Positions 10,561 to 22,455 of a DNA stretch of 64,000 nt are shown piece after piece; position 1 is the stretch's first letter, and the number at the start of each line of letters is the position of its first letter. Source of the stretch: Cavia porcellus (lineage: Eukaryota; Chordata; Mammalia; Rodentia; Caviidae); NCBI RefSeq assembly GCF_034190915.1, contig NW_026947484.1:213974657-214038656 (forward strand), given 5' to 3'. The notes under the pieces were generated by a model. The model was not told where the DNA came from. It searched no databases and saw nothing but the letters and a program-made list of their open reading frames with translations. The position numbers and the translations under genes were made by a program.

Positions 10561-13500
10561 ATGTAAACTTTTCTTAAATGCTCTGTAAACGCAGGTGCTT
10601 CTCCCAGTGCAAATTCCCTAGTAGGGACACGGTAAATACATGCCTGGTCTACAATACCCGATACAGATTTGTCTTATTACAAAAACTTTTTCCTTTGAAC
10701 AAAAGCAGAAAATCTCACTCTAGAAGTAAGTAGAAATACATATTTTACCCCCTGAGCGGCTCTATGAGTGGAAAAACCTTTCCAACCATTCTTAACTTTT
10801 AGAAGTTTTAAGAATCTTTTTCTTCTTAAAATCAAGCAGCACCCCCATTAGGCACGGAAATAATGTTTTACAAAACTTGAAGCATTTAGAATGTTGAGGG
10901 AGAGTTATTTGGAAACATCAAGAGAGGCTTTTTAAAAAATAAACAAAATAACTGTTATCCAAGTTTGTTAAAACTGTGCACTTCTCATTTATCAAAGTGA
11001 CTTGAGTCACTGTTTTGGACTATGTGGCCGAGACATGATGTAGTCTGGCTACTTAGGGAATTGCATGCATTAAAAGGATCAAAAATTTCTAAGGAAAATG
11101 TTTCCCTGAAAGATCTATAAGAAAATATCAGATATCCGAAGAAGGAAGGAAATTCCTGAATCCCTGACTTAAAAAAGAAAAGCTCTCCATCAAAAGTCAT
11201 TATTAACATTTGAAAACCTCTTGCAAAATCTTAGTTTTCAGTAGTAAAATTAGTGGGATGGGTTTGGCCGGGTAGGTATTCTTTTTCTGGTGACCACCTG
11301 GGCAGAGAGTTTTAAAAAGTGGGGGAGGGGGCAAGTGTAATGATTCCTACCCAAACTTTTCCTGTGGGAAATAGCAAAAGTCACTGTATTAAGAAAGAAG
11401 CTTGAATCCCTTGAGGCTGATAGAGGTAAAACAAAATAGGAACTTTCCTCATTTCTAACCATTATACCTGGATGGGGTTGCAACTCCAAAGTCTCTAAAG
11501 TGTATTTTTTATAAGGTCTGGGCCGGGGTGATGTTAATACCCAAGAGTGTCACCAAGGGTGACACTTGCCAGCAAAGGACAGATCTGTGCAATTGTTTAG
11601 CTAATGCAACTCCTTCGGCCCCAACTCAGCCAGCTAGATTTTGCCTCCACTGCCCAAACAGTCCAGACCGACCATCTGCTTGAGGCTGCTTCTTTCTCTT
11701 CTACTGTATGCTGAATCTAGACATTACCAACCACCAATGAGGAGAAAGCAGTTTTCCATATATTTAAACCAAAATGGTCTCAATCTCAGTGTCCAGGAGT
11801 AGCATTAAATCCCATTTTAAAGAATAGATTAGGAAAGATCATCTCAGCTATGCAGAGAGATAAGATTTTGCGGAGAGCTGACAGTCGCTGAGGAGAGGAT
11901 GTCACACAGATGGGAAATCTCAGGCACATTCTTGGAAGAAGTGGTGTTTGAGCTGGGCAGTGAAGGTTAACCAGGAGCGGAGAGGGTGGGTGGAGTGACA
12001 TGCAAGCAACACTGGTAGCTGGTTAAGGTAGTGTCAGGTCTGATAGAAGCTGGCAAAATAAAAACATTTGCGTAAATAAGTGAATAAAGGAATTAAAAGC
12101 TTTTAGAAGCCTGATAAATTTCTCTGAATATTTCTCCATAAGACAGCTTGCCTACATTAACCTAAATTCACTTATTTCTCTCCTGCTTTAATGTTACATA
12201 TTTCTCTCATGAAGCTCATGGCAGAGGTCAGTTGGAGGCTGCTGCTGATGTCCAGAGCTCACAAAACGACGTCCACTGGTATCATATGGTAGATTATCAC
12301 TCAGAGGGAGAGCCTTCTGTGGGCTAAGGTTTCCTATATTACCCTTCTTAGGAGTTTTGTACTTTAATACCCTTCTTCTTATGCTACCAATGTAGCATCT
12401 TGTTTGAAGCATCTTGGAATGCAAAATGATTAGTAGGCACAGGACAGAAAAGAGTGCACTGAGAGCATCCTTACTCTGGATTAGAAACAGGGAAAATTGG
12501 TCCTGTCATTAGTAAGTAAAGTAGCTCATTGAACCCAGCTTTTACTCTTTCTCACCTGACAGACACAGACAACTTTTACTACCCTTGTCTATGTGGCAAA
12601 GATTTTGTTTTTGTCCCTTAAAGCTGGATCTTACATAGCTGTGCCCTCCAGCAATGGTTTGACTCAGACGATATTAATCAATTATGAACAGATTTTTAGT
12701 TGTATTTTTCCCTGTCTTAGAAACAGTTGCTTATTAATTTGAGCTTTAGAACACAAATTTAAAAATTACAGGCAGAAAAATAAGTAATATTAGCACAGTG
12801 AGAAATCTTAACCTCTCATTTTTTTTTTTTTTTTCAGGACACATTTTTCTGCTTTAGAAGATCTTTAGGTCTGGGCTGCATCATCTAGGTTGAGACACAG
12901 CTGACTGGAAAGTGACTCAGCCTAGTCAAGGCATCCCAAGCCATACCCTGGATCCCGTCCCATGCAGGATGTCTCCTGTCTCAATCCTTCCTTAGAGGTC
13001 CCTCACCTCTGATCCAGAGATCTGGCTTTCATCATCTTTTTCTAAACAACCCACTGTTTCTTCCTAAACTAAGCATGAAAGTCAACAAGTTGAGGACAAT
13101 TCAATTTCAATAATAAACACACATCTTCTGAGTTCCCAAGACCCAAGCAAAGGCTTTCCACAGGAAGTACCTAATTCTAAAGGAGGAAACACGGAGGATT
13201 ATGAGGAACTCCGCAATGAGTGTGGAAGAGGAGCCTGACTCCAACCCCTCCTACACATAGTTTCTCTGAATTCATCTGCAGGGATCTTGCTTTCCCAAGA
13301 GCCCATCTTTTCCTGGTTGTAAAATGTGTTCCCTTCCAACATACACAGGCTGAACATACGGTGCAACAGCGTGAAGAGGAAAGTGTATCCATTAACACAT
13401 TCAGGGCTCAAGTCAGGGATGTACATTCAACAAAGGGCTTCTTGTGCGGGAGGCCTGGTACCTCAGCACTGCTCCAGTGTGTGCTGAACTGACCTCAGTT

Positions 13501-15345
13501 TGTGTGGTTGATGCACATAAGTTGCGCTCTCATGTGTGTGTGTGCGCGTGTGTGTGTGTTTTGTGTTTACAAGGCCAGAGGCCTTCAAGCTACACTGTAA
13601 GTTTCTTGGTATAAAGGAGGAAAAGAGCATTGGATGACTTTATGTGTACGAGTGGGTTGGGGGAGGAGCCTGTAGAGATTAGAAAATGAAGAGGGCCTGG
13701 AATTTTATTTTAATGAATCTCATATTTCCCTGGAGACTTTTTCTGAGACTATCTTCTTTCTCCTTTTTGCTTCCCTGCAGCAAAGTTTGGAAAATCACCA
13801 GGCTGAGGAGGAAGAGGGAACACCTTGGTCCAAGCTGAAATCTGAGGAAAACTTGAACCCAGCTTCCAAAAATCCTAAATTACACAGAGGCAAAGTTTTA
13901 GCCCGGTCACCAAGAGTGAAATGGAAGCAGAGGACATAACCAGAGGACACCAAAAATCCCTGTGTTGAGGGAGATGAAAATCTCAGTGAAAGATGAGGCT
14001 CGTGAGGGCTTCATTCTCCAGGTGTGACATGCAGGCCAGCCCTGAATCGTGCTGGATCACACTGCAGAGGAGGCCAGGTTAAGCAGAGCCGGGGAGGAGG
14101 ATGGAGTCCAGAGGATGAGCACCAGCAGCAAACACGGCAGGAGGAACCTGGAAAGCATTCCTCAGAGACGCCAATCTCCACATTCGAGAGGAGGGCACCC
14201 ACCTGGGGTAGGAGAGGTTATTAAGTCCTGCCCTGAGTGGCGGCACTGATGTCCTGGGAAGGTCTCCAGTTTTCTGCAGCAGTCTATAGGATGTGTCAGT
14301 ATGGTTGAAAAAAGCTTCTTCTATCAAGTTTAACAACTTTGTGGTGTAGCTTCTGAGAGGGCTAATTGCTTATTCATGCAGAAGCTAGACGCCCAGTTCA
14401 TTTTGCCTGTTTTCGCCACTCTTTGTTGGGTTTGGGAGTGTTATGGTAGCTGCAAATGGCTTCTCAAGTGACATTTGCTGACATTCAGTGAAGTACATTT
14501 ATCAGTATTCTCCAGCTCACCTCTACACATGCAATCCATTTTGTTTTGTTCTTCATAGCAACCTCCTTTCCAACACCCGTGCCCTGAAAATGATAAATGG
14601 CAAGGTGGCATATTTCTCAAGCTGCACTCAAATGTCACTGTGAAAAATCTTTAATGGACTAAGTGTAGCTTTTCACGTTACAACTTGTCAGGTACTGAGA
14701 AATTCTAGAGTTTCTCCTTAATCCACAAGTCTTTGGAACCGCATATCTGCAAGCAGAGACTAATTATAAGCTATACCAGTCAGACGCGGGCAAGCAGAAA
14801 CCCAGGAGAAAACATCTGATATTAACTAATTCCTTATTATTATTATTCTTATTCCACTTTGCTACTTCCTTTTCTACTCCAAGAATATGCCAGGTATGAG
14901 CAATCTGTTACTCTAATTAAGCGGGTGACAGCCCCCCTCACAAAGGTTTATAATCCACTCATACACCAGCCTTCACCATAATAGCTACTCTTTTATTCCA
15001 AAACTCAAAATTACCAAGGTTCTTTCTCTCCAAAAAAAAAAATCTAGTTATGAATCACAAATCCTGGTCCCTAAAGGTTGGCCTTTGTGGAATAGCTGAG
15101 AAATACCTGAGCTGTCTGGCTGAAAGAGTCCTTCCTTCTGTCTGCCTGCTTACCTGTCTTCAGAATGCACGGCCATCCTTCCAGGGACTAAGAGTTTCAT
15201 GTGGCTACCTAAAAGGCTGACCATGTCCTCCCCTATAGATGCACACTGTCTCTTGCATGTGACTTTATAAGGTTTTACATTGTCAAGTAATCTTAATTCC
15301 CTGGAGTGTGCCTCAAGACGGGATGGATGAGTCCTTGCACATTGG
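10561..15345. other. Unique sequence, no gene or transposon recognised
   Basis: Single-copy-looking DNA. Noted within it: a poly-T tract followed by CAG at 12820-12837 and a pyrimidine tract with CAG ending at 13780 (both look like 3' splice sites), a GT-rich run at about 13535-13560, and an AT-rich, ATTA-bearing part at 14650-14950. No coding exon could be supported. Confidence 0.4.
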
Positions 15346-15696
15346 TGTGGTCTAAATATTTGTGTCCCTTCAAAATGCATGTGTTGGAACCTAACTACCA
15401 ATGTGATAGTGTTAGAAGACAGGGCCTTGGGGATGGATCATGGAGTACAAAACTCCTAAGAAGTTGTTAGATGATGGAGGTGGAGCTTTATAAAAGATGA
15501 TGTGGAGAACTGCGTTTCTTCTCCATCCTGAGAGGCATCATGTAGAACTAGGAAACGGACTCTCACTAATGAACTTGTTGATGCCTTGATATTAGACTTC
15601 TTGTCTCTAGAAGAATGAAAAATTAAAAAATACCTGTTGTTTATAAGCCACCCAGTTTACAGTATTTTGTTATAGAAGCCTGAACAGATTAAGACA
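15346..15696 (+). mobile_element. MaLR-type solo LTR (MST-like)
   Basis: The sequence starts TGTGGTCTAAATATTTGTGTCC and ends AACAGATTAAGACA, the TG...CA ends and wording of mammalian MaLR LTRs (ERVL-related, MST/THE/MLT class). It also contains the typical segments CATGTGTTGGAACCTAA and TAAGCCACCCAGTTTAC. No internal retroviral region follows. It is the first interspersed repeat I recognise from the left edge. Confidence 0.7.
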
Positions 15697-17267
15697 GCAG
15701 TGTGGTCATGGGATATACTCCAACAAAAGTGCTGTAATCAGTTAACGTGGATTCTACAATCGAAGTTTGAAGGTTAGAGGAATTGAAAAAGAGATACTCT
15801 GAAGCCAAAGAAAAGAATAGTGCTATCAAAAACTGAGCTGGCCAGGTTCATCCTTAGCCTGGTGCTACAGACCGGGGTGTTTCAGTTATACTTCTGGCTG
15901 GTTCTTCAAATCCCACCCAAACCCTAATTTTAATACACGCTTCTGAACTCCGGGGTTTGGGCACTGCTCAGGGTAGGTTTTTTTTCTGCTTCTGTTTTTT
16001 GGGTTTTCGTTTGTTTGTTTGTTTCCTTAACATCATCATGGCTTTTCTTCTCACTTAGATTTAGTCTGTCTCTCAATTTGAGTAATGATCCCCTTCTGAC
16101 TGCTAAAACAAAACACTATAAACAGAGTGCTCAAAGCCCTCTGAGATCCCACTAACCAGCATAGGTCTTTGGTCACAAAAAACTCAACAATCTGATATCT
16201 GTAGACTCCATCATTTCCTTGTTTGTTGAGCTTCCACAAAAGTTCAAAATCTTTGTGTTTATAGTGTTTTGGTTTTGAGTACTTTTTGGAATTTTTGGAT
16301 GAGCTAGAACTGGAATAAACTTTTTTTTTTTTTTTTAACTTTTGTTCACATTCTGGTTTAGGAAAAGAAAGGAAATCAGTTGTGTCCCCAGCGGCCAGGT
16401 CTGGTAGGGCAGAAAAGTGTCAATGCTTGCTAAATGCTTGCCTGGCAAGGGTGGGAAGTAGAGGGCCCTGGGTCAACTCCCTGGGAAAGGATGCACGCGA
16501 GATTGCTGCAGGCCCTTGTATGTCTGGACCAATTGCCTTTTGCAGCCCAAGACATCACAGAACGAGAGATGATGTGTTAGTTGTCCATGTAATTTGGCAG
16601 GGTGAACAGTCAAACCAGGTAACAAACAGTGGGGGATAATACATCACAGTCTGGAATCCGCTAAAAACCCATGTAAGTTCAGGGCAACTTCTGCCTGGTC
16701 TGTGCATGCCTGTAAGTTGTTTTGGACACAAAAGGTAAAAGATAGGAAACATACATTGCATTTTCATTATTGCCTATTAAATTTTTCCATTATATTAAGC
16801 AACAACAAAAGAAAATGTGTAAAAATGGTGTTTTCTTTTCCCCAAATCAGAGATTTCTATTGTCTCTCACCTGCTAAGCATTCACCTAAGCCAGGGACAT
16901 GATGAGAACTCCAAGCTAAAGCCTACTGTATATAGGTGTGTGTGTAAGTGTGTGAGTGTGCATACAAGTATGGAGCTTCTGTGGAAAGATGAGTGGAGAG
17001 CAGAGGTGAAAGGAAGCACTTTTCAGAATCAAGAAACTCTAAGGATGCCTGGCATCCCATTTTCTCACCTGACAAATAAAACAGCTTTCGCTTTAACCTA
17101 TAATTACAGGCTGTGTGTAGTAATTAATGCAGGTTGCTTTTTAAAATTCTCATGCATCTAGAAGTTCTTCCTTGTATTTAACTATTTCAGAGCATGGGTG
17201 AGAAAAAGCTCTGCTGACGCCTTGTGGGTAGATGTGAGGCTGTGTCCTGCAAGGTACAATCTGCAAG
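15697..17267. other. Unique sequence with GTTT and poly-T simple tracts
   Basis: Holds a (GTTT)n-like run at about 16000-16025 and a T run at 16321-16336. No gene or clear interspersed repeat seen. Confidence 0.4.
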
Positions 17268-17345
17268 GGTCAAGGGATGTAGCTTAGTGGCACAGCACTT
17301 GCCTGGCAAGCATGAGGTAGTGAGTTCCACTCCATAAAAAAGAAT
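17268..17345 (+). repeat. ID-type SINE, diverged
   Basis: It has A-box-like GATGTAGCTTAGTGGCA, the GCCTGGCAAGCATGAGG middle, and a short A-rich tail: a tRNA-derived ID SINE with a decayed B box. Confidence 0.7.
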
Positions 17346-17942
17346 AGAATCTACATTGCTGTCTCTATATCTCAAGGCATCTCCAGGCCTAAGGTATCAT
17401 TGCAGGGAGGAGCTCTAAAATACCTTCTCCTGGCACTTTCTCTGGGCTCCAGGCTTTGTCTTGTGCAGATCACTGTGTGTAAATGTCCCAGATATTTCCC
17501 CCTGACTCTTCCTTCTGTACCTTTTGGGCTGCCTGGGGGCATGGTGTCCTCCAGGAATCCCTTCCTTACCCTCTGTCCAGCACGTGCCCCCTCAATTAAG
17601 TACTGAGCTGTGTTGTGCAACCTCCAGTTCTTCATGGCCAAGGCTATGTGTTGGCTGTGCTTGTGTGGGAAGCTCAGCGCTGATTCCTGAGCAACCCTGC
17701 CAAATGTCCCTCAGGAAAGGACAGGAAGATATGGAGTACTTTCTTGTGAATGACAGGGATAGAGAGGACAGGTGAGCTCCAGTGTGTTCAGTGCAGATGA
17801 CATGTCATTCAGCCTGAAGCTATTTACCCCAATTCTGAGTATTTCCTGGCCAGGTCCCTGACTTATGATCTCCCCAGGAAATTTTCCTCTTTAATTTCTC
17901 CTGTACTGTGTTTCTATCTATGATCAGCTGAATCCCAAGACT
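17346..17942. other. Unique sequence, nothing recognised
   Basis: No repeat family, RNA gene or coding exon could be supported. Confidence 0.4.
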
Positions 17943-17963
17943 GATTCTGGTCAGCTGGCATCT

Positions 17964-18349
17964 GTCTTGGTTACTTTTCTCTCATTGCTGAGACAAAATA
18001 CCCAACACCCCAAATTAAGGAAGGAAAGATTTATTTAGCTCACAGTTTGTGGAGGTTTCAGTGCACAGTCATCTGGTTCCAAGGCAGGGTGGCGTGGCAC
18101 AGAGGCAACAGTTCAAAATGGAAGAAGACAGCAAAAAAGCAACACGAGAAAAAGTGCAGAGCAAGCCTATTTTCCTTCCTTATATTGTAAGCAGGCTACC
18201 AGCCCCTAGGACAGGTGTAGCACTCAAACCATCTCCTTGCTCTCCTTTTGCGCAGACTCAGGATGCTTACAAAGTGAGGACCCTGGCTCCCTGCTGACTC
18301 ATTTCATTAAACTTCTCAACTTCTCAAGTTGGCACAATGTATCAACCGT
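17964..18349 (-). mobile_element. LTR-like insertion (MaLR group), bracketed by a 21-bp direct repeat
   Basis: The left part (CATTGCTGAGACAAAATACCC ... GATTTATTTAGCTCACAG) is the reverse-strand end of the same MaLR-like LTR seen at 42463-42870. The segment is bracketed by 21-base direct repeats at 17943-17963 and 18350-18370 that differ at one base. LTR insertions make 4-6 base duplications, so the long repeat is odd for a normal LTR. Confidence 0.45.
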
Positions 18350-18370
18350 GATTCTGGTCAGATGGCATCT

Positions 18371-18769
18371 CACACACTCTGGGAGGTGCTTGGCACTCTT
18401 TTTAAGGTTCTTCTTCACTGACATTTCTTTGATTCAGTTTTACTTCTCATGTCTACCCCTTTCTGCCATGGCTCTGCTTCAGCTCTGAAGTTCCATCACA
18501 ATTTTATTGACAGAGCAGATTGAGGCTACACACTGTTCTTAATGAGGTAAACTATGGCTCATTGTTCAAATCTGTAGACCACTTGGTGTTGTGATCAAAG
18601 TCTTACTGGGACAAAGGCCATGCTCCCATATTTATGCATAGCCTGTGGCTGCTTTTGTGCTACCAGGATAGGGCTGAGCATTTCTAACCACATGGCCTAT
18701 TAATCCTAGCATACTTAATATCTGGCATTTTAGAGAAGGACTTAGTATTTATAGCTGCATAATTCACAA
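18371..18769. other. Unique or old-repeat sequence
   Basis: Contains text that may be further decayed LTR sequence (18371-18550). Not assignable with confidence. Confidence 0.3.
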
Positions 18770-18995
18770 GCATTAAATCATAGAAGTGGCCCATGTGTCC
18801 GTACACAGATGAATGGATAAAGGCAACATGGTATTCATACACAATGGATTACTACTCAGCCATAAAGAATAATAAATCTGAGTCGAGTGTAAGAAAATGG
18901 ATGGATCTTGAGACCATAATGCTAAATGAAATAAACAGACACAGGTTAAATATCACATGGTTTCTTTATATGAAAAACCCAAAATATAAATAACT
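18770..18995 (+). mobile_element. LINE-1 3'-end fragment
   Basis: Carries the familiar L1 ORF2-end/3' UTR text: ATGAATGGATAAAGGCAACA, GGATTACTACTCAGCCATAA, ATGGATCTTGAGACCATAAT and AAATAAACAGACACAGG. The frame is interrupted, so it is a decayed fragment. It continues after the SINE and AAAT tract that follow. Confidence 0.8.
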
Positions 18996-19008
18996 CAGTA
19001 ACAAAATA

Positions 19009-19090
19009 GGGGCTGGGGATTTAGCTCAGCGGCATAAGCGCCTGCCTTGCAAGCAGGCAGTCGTGAGTTCGATCCCTAGTACCAATAAAA
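19009..19090 (+). repeat. ID-like SINE, young subfamily
   Basis: Near-identical to the copies at 20261 and 63553: GGGGATTTAGCTCAGCGG (A box), CCTGCCTTGCAAGCAGG (anticodon stem-loop, UGC), GAGTTCGATCC (B box), then ACCAATAAAAA. It was inserted into the L1 3' end described beside it. Confidence 0.85.
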
Positions 19091-19102
19091 AGGAAAAAGA
19101 CA

Positions 19103-19106
19103 TTTA

Positions 19107-19145
<39 letters not shown>

Positions 19146-19147
19146 AT
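19103..19147. repeat. (AAAT)n microsatellite
   Basis: About ten AAAT units following the SINE A-rich tail, probably grown from it. Confidence 0.9.
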
Positions 19148-19502
19148 GAAGGGTGATAGGAAAGAGCATGGCAGGCTTCATGGAGTTAGGAAGAAGAAGC
19201 GTGGGGAGGCACGGGGTGGGGGGGAGAATGATGAAGCCATTGTATGCGTATGTACCAGTTCCCCAATGAATGTAGTTATCATATGTCACAAACAGATACT
19301 ACTAATAAAATACTTTTTAAAACAAAGATTCTGCTAGCCTCTGTTTTAGATCACAGAAGGTACATGGCTGCTGAAGGAATGATCCAGGAACATGAGGAGC
19401 TGAGGGTACGACAGCCAGAGAGCCAGGGCAGGGCCTGTAGGAGGAAAACGGGAGGCAGGCTCCGCAGCCCAAAGGAAGAATGGGCTTCCTTTTGAAAGTT
19501 TG

Positions 19503-19568
19503 TGGTGACTGGGATGAAGCCAGGGCCTCGTGCATGCTAGACAAGTACTCCAGTCCTGAGCCCCAGCC
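19503..19568 (-). repeat. ID-type SINE, diverged
   Basis: On the reverse strand it carries the GTCTAGCATGCACGAGGCCC-like ID middle. Decayed and without a clear tail. Confidence 0.5.
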
Positions 19569-19670
19569 TAGGCATGGATTCGAAAGGAGTGAGATCCTGT
19601 GTGCTTTGTAGCGGGGAGGAAGGCAGAGCGTGAATACAAGTCCTGATAGTATGTAAGTCCTGATGGTACA

Positions 19671-19822
19671 CTGGGGCTGGGCTGGGGCTGGGGCTGGGCT
19701 GGGCTGGGGCTGGGGCTGGGCTGGGCTGGGCTGGGCTGGGCTGGCTGGGCTGGGCTGGGGCCCGGTGGGTTGGGGCTGGGCTGGGGCTGGGCTGGGCTGG
19801 GCTGGGGCTGGGCTGGGGCTGG
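19671..19822. repeat. GGGCT/GGGGCT minisatellite (about 150 bp)
   Basis: Tandem mixture of 5-base GGGCT and 6-base GGGGCT units on the + strand, with one short interruption near 19758-19775. G-run spacing allows G-quadruplexes and the strand asymmetry favours R-loops. The Pro/Ala/Gln-rich frame on the other strand is purely a product of this array. Confidence 0.95.
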
Positions 19823-19981
19823 AGGAGCACAGCAACAGAAACAGGCAGTACTGCATGACTTCTTATCTGTGGCCTGGCTCTCCAGGGTGAAGCTGGGGGT
19901 GAGAGGTGCTCACTCCAAAACTACAGATCAGTGATTGCAAACCTTTTAGAGACCGAGTACCAACCTGCAATCCAAAGCCTA

Positions 19982-20142
19982 TATTTATTTATTTATTATT
20001 CTTTGAGACAAGGTCTTGCTGTGTAGTTCAGGCTGGTCCGGAACTCACTACATAGCCTAGGCTGGCCTTGAACTCACAGTGATCCTCCTGGCTCATCCTT
20101 CTGAGTGCTGAGATTACCAGCATACACCACCATGCCCTGCCC
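19982..20142 (-). repeat. B1 SINE (7SL-derived)
   Basis: Reverse-strand B1: a T-rich start (tail), TGAGACAAGGTCTTGCTGTG, AGGCTGGCCTTGAACTCAC and GAGTGCTGAGATTACCAGC, then the 5' end of the element at the right. Shared text with rodent B1 is high. Confidence 0.85.
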
Positions 20143-20260
20143 AAAACCCACTTATTTATTGCAAAGTGCTGACCCTGCAATTAAACCTAAATACCAAGGT
20201 TTTGGATTAGAAGAAACAACTTTACATCAGCATCTTTGGTCTTAAAAGAAAAACACAATA

Positions 20261-20370
20261 GGGGGCTGGGGATTTAGCTCAGCGGCATAAGCACCTGCCT
20301 TGCAAGCAGGTGGTTGTGAGTTCGATCCCCAGTACCGATAAAAAGAGAAAAAGAAAAAAAAAAAAAAAAA
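20261..20370 (+). repeat. ID-like SINE, young subfamily, with perfect target-site duplication
   Basis: Full-length copy with A box, UGC anticodon stem-loop, B box, ACCGATAAAAAG and a long A tail. It is flanked by the exact 14-base duplication AGAAAAACACAATA at 20247-20260 and 20371-20384, which marks a recent L1-type insertion. Confidence 0.92.
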
Positions 20371-20599
20371 AGAAAAACACAATAACATGCATGCCCTGGG
20401 TTCACCCCCATGGCTGTAGATTATTGCCATCTGTATTCAGTGTGCCTCCATGGAACAGACTCAACACCACCACACCAGCGTCCTCCTCAGAGACTTGATG
20501 GCCCCCACCATGTACTTGCTTCCCTCCACCATAAAACAGATGCAGCTCTTTTCTGCCCAAGTGCTCTTTTCTCATGATTCTGTAATCAGGTCAAGTGGT

Positions 20600-20835
20600 A
20601 CCTTCATCCAGAACTTCCCCTGAGGAACTCATCTGCCTCGTCTTCTAAAGTCGCTCTGTTACATCTGTCTGTGATGTCTTACAGTCTTCACTGTACTTCT
20701 TGTCCTCCAAAATGACTTCACTTATGTGAAGTTTCGTTTCCACTTCCTTGGGCTAAACTATAAGCCCATAGAGGCAGGAACCTCACATCTAGAACACTGC
20801 CTTGCTCCTAGTAGGTACCTGATAAATGTTTCTTA
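20600..20835 (+). mobile_element. LINE-2 3'-end fragment
   Basis: Ends with the L2 signature (ACTATAAGCCCATAGAGGCA ... CCTAGTAGGTACCTGATAAATG). Ancient, diverged copy. Confidence 0.6.
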
Positions 20836-22159
20836 GTGGAATTAGCCTTCAACTCAAGAACGTATCAGGGCAAATCTGTATGCAGGGATAGATAGGGACC
20901 TCCCCAATACTCCACAGGAAGCAACATAAAAGTACCCCCTGCACAGGGCCCCCTGCATTTAAATCAGAGTGCAGAGGCTTGTGCTCTGTGGAGCAAGTGC
21001 CCAGCTGGCCCACTATAGCCATCAGGTGCTTGTGAGGGCCGCGGCATTGCGGAACCACTGGGCTAAGCATCACTCATCCGTCCCACAGAGAGTCACTACT
21101 GAACACTCCACGGTACTCAGTGCTGGAAAGTACTCAGAGAACATCCTGATTTCAAGAAAGAGAAACCCAATTTAACAGTAAAAAAAAAAAAAAAGAAAAT
21201 AAACCCAGGACTTTAGGGTAAGGACACCAGGGTACATCATGGAACTAAGTGGCAAAAAGAGCTGTACCTTGGGAAGATGACCGATCTTCCCTGATTTTTG
21301 TACACATAGTGTGGGGGAGAGCTCAGTTCAAGGTCTAGCATCTCCCTGCTTTGAGCAGCAAATCCCCACTGGCTTCCTTGTAGGCCCACTCCAAATTCCC
21401 TGGAGTCTGGCCTATTGCGCTGAGGGTGGGCCCAGAGGACCGACACCTTCTTTGGGGGGAACCTGTTCTCAGAGAAGCCTGCACAAACCCGCCACCATCT
21501 AACCCCAAATTAGGAGTTAAGAGCTAGCACAGGGCATGAAATCCTCAGCTCAAATCTATAGAGTGGAAGTGGCAGCTCTTAATTGCTACCATCTGTAAGC
21601 AAATGAGTTTTCCGGGTTCTTTCCTGAGGACAGGTCACAGAGAAGTGAGAAGATAACAGTGCAGGCAGGGAGTGCCCAGGGGAGGCCAGAGCAAAGCGCG
21701 AGGAAGATGGCCAGCTGTGCGTCATGAGGCAGCTATGAGCGTGAGTGTAGGGGACATAAGCTGCTGGGCAGCCGAACACATATGGTTGGTACCTTTATCT
21801 GCTCACTTAGTTCATAGAGGAATTTAATAGGATGGGAGGGGCAATAGGAACCTGCTCAGGAAGCCTGATCTGCCTATCCTGGGAGAGTCTCTGGTCTGTT
21901 TGAAAACTCACAAGCCCTTCCCTTCTTGTTCCCTGGAGGGTTAACAGGCCAGGTCAGGGGGCCAAGGGAGCCAAGGGGACAACACAGTGTCCACAGATGT
22001 GCAATTGGAAGTTTGAGGACCATGTCCTGGGCACAGGACACACTGTTTTAAGTCTCCGTCATGGTCTCTCTCACAAAGTATTTTCTATTCTCACCCAGAG
22101 GGACAGGAAGCTCTGGTAGAGGCCAACAGAATCATGCAATTTCGTGTTTTGCACTGGCA
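20836..22159. other. Unique sequence, nothing recognised
   Basis: An A run occurs at about 21180-21194. No exon, RNA gene or repeat family could be supported. Confidence 0.4.
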
Positions 22160-22260
22160 CATTCATTCCATCATTTCCTCGCTCAGCAGAGATTTACTGA
22201 GTACTTACCATAAGGGAGGCACTGTGTCTCACTTGGAGAATGCACAATGAGAAAATGCTG
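22160..22260 (-). mobile_element. LINE-2 / MIR-like fragment
   Basis: CATTCATTCCATCATTTCC ... GAGATTTACTGAGTACTTACC ... AGGCACTGTG is reverse-strand L2 3'-end text. The following CTCAGTTTCCTCAGCTGTAAAATGGGAT (22275-22302) is MIR-like. Confidence 0.5.
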
Positions 22261-22324
22261 GCTCCTTCCAGCCTCAGTTTCCTCAGCTGTAAAATGGGAT
22301 GCTTGGACTACAACAATGAAAAGT

Positions 22325-22455
22325 CTATCGTGCATCACAGTCACTTGGAAGGCTTGTTCACACAGCTTGCTGGGGTCCATTCCCAGTGTGCAATGCATGG
22401 GGCCTGAGGATTTGCTTTTCTGACAAGGTCTTAGGGTCCCCTCCGAGAACCACCA
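22325..22455. mobile_element. MER5-type hAT-Charlie fragment
   Basis: CATCACAGTCACTTGGAAGG, CTTGCTGGGGTCCATTCCCA and GGGCCTGAGGATTTGCTTTTC follow the order of the MER5 non-autonomous DNA transposon. A second copy lies at 29505-29660. Confidence 0.55.

Noticed and set aside
1..15345. Naming the neighbouring developmental gene
   Set aside because: Composition and motifs fit many loci, and I could not recognise a coding exon or a specific enhancer with enough certainty to name a gene.
19317..19856. 179-codon Pro/Ala/Gln-rich reverse-strand protein
   Set aside because: It is a translation of the GGGCT minisatellite plus an ID fragment.
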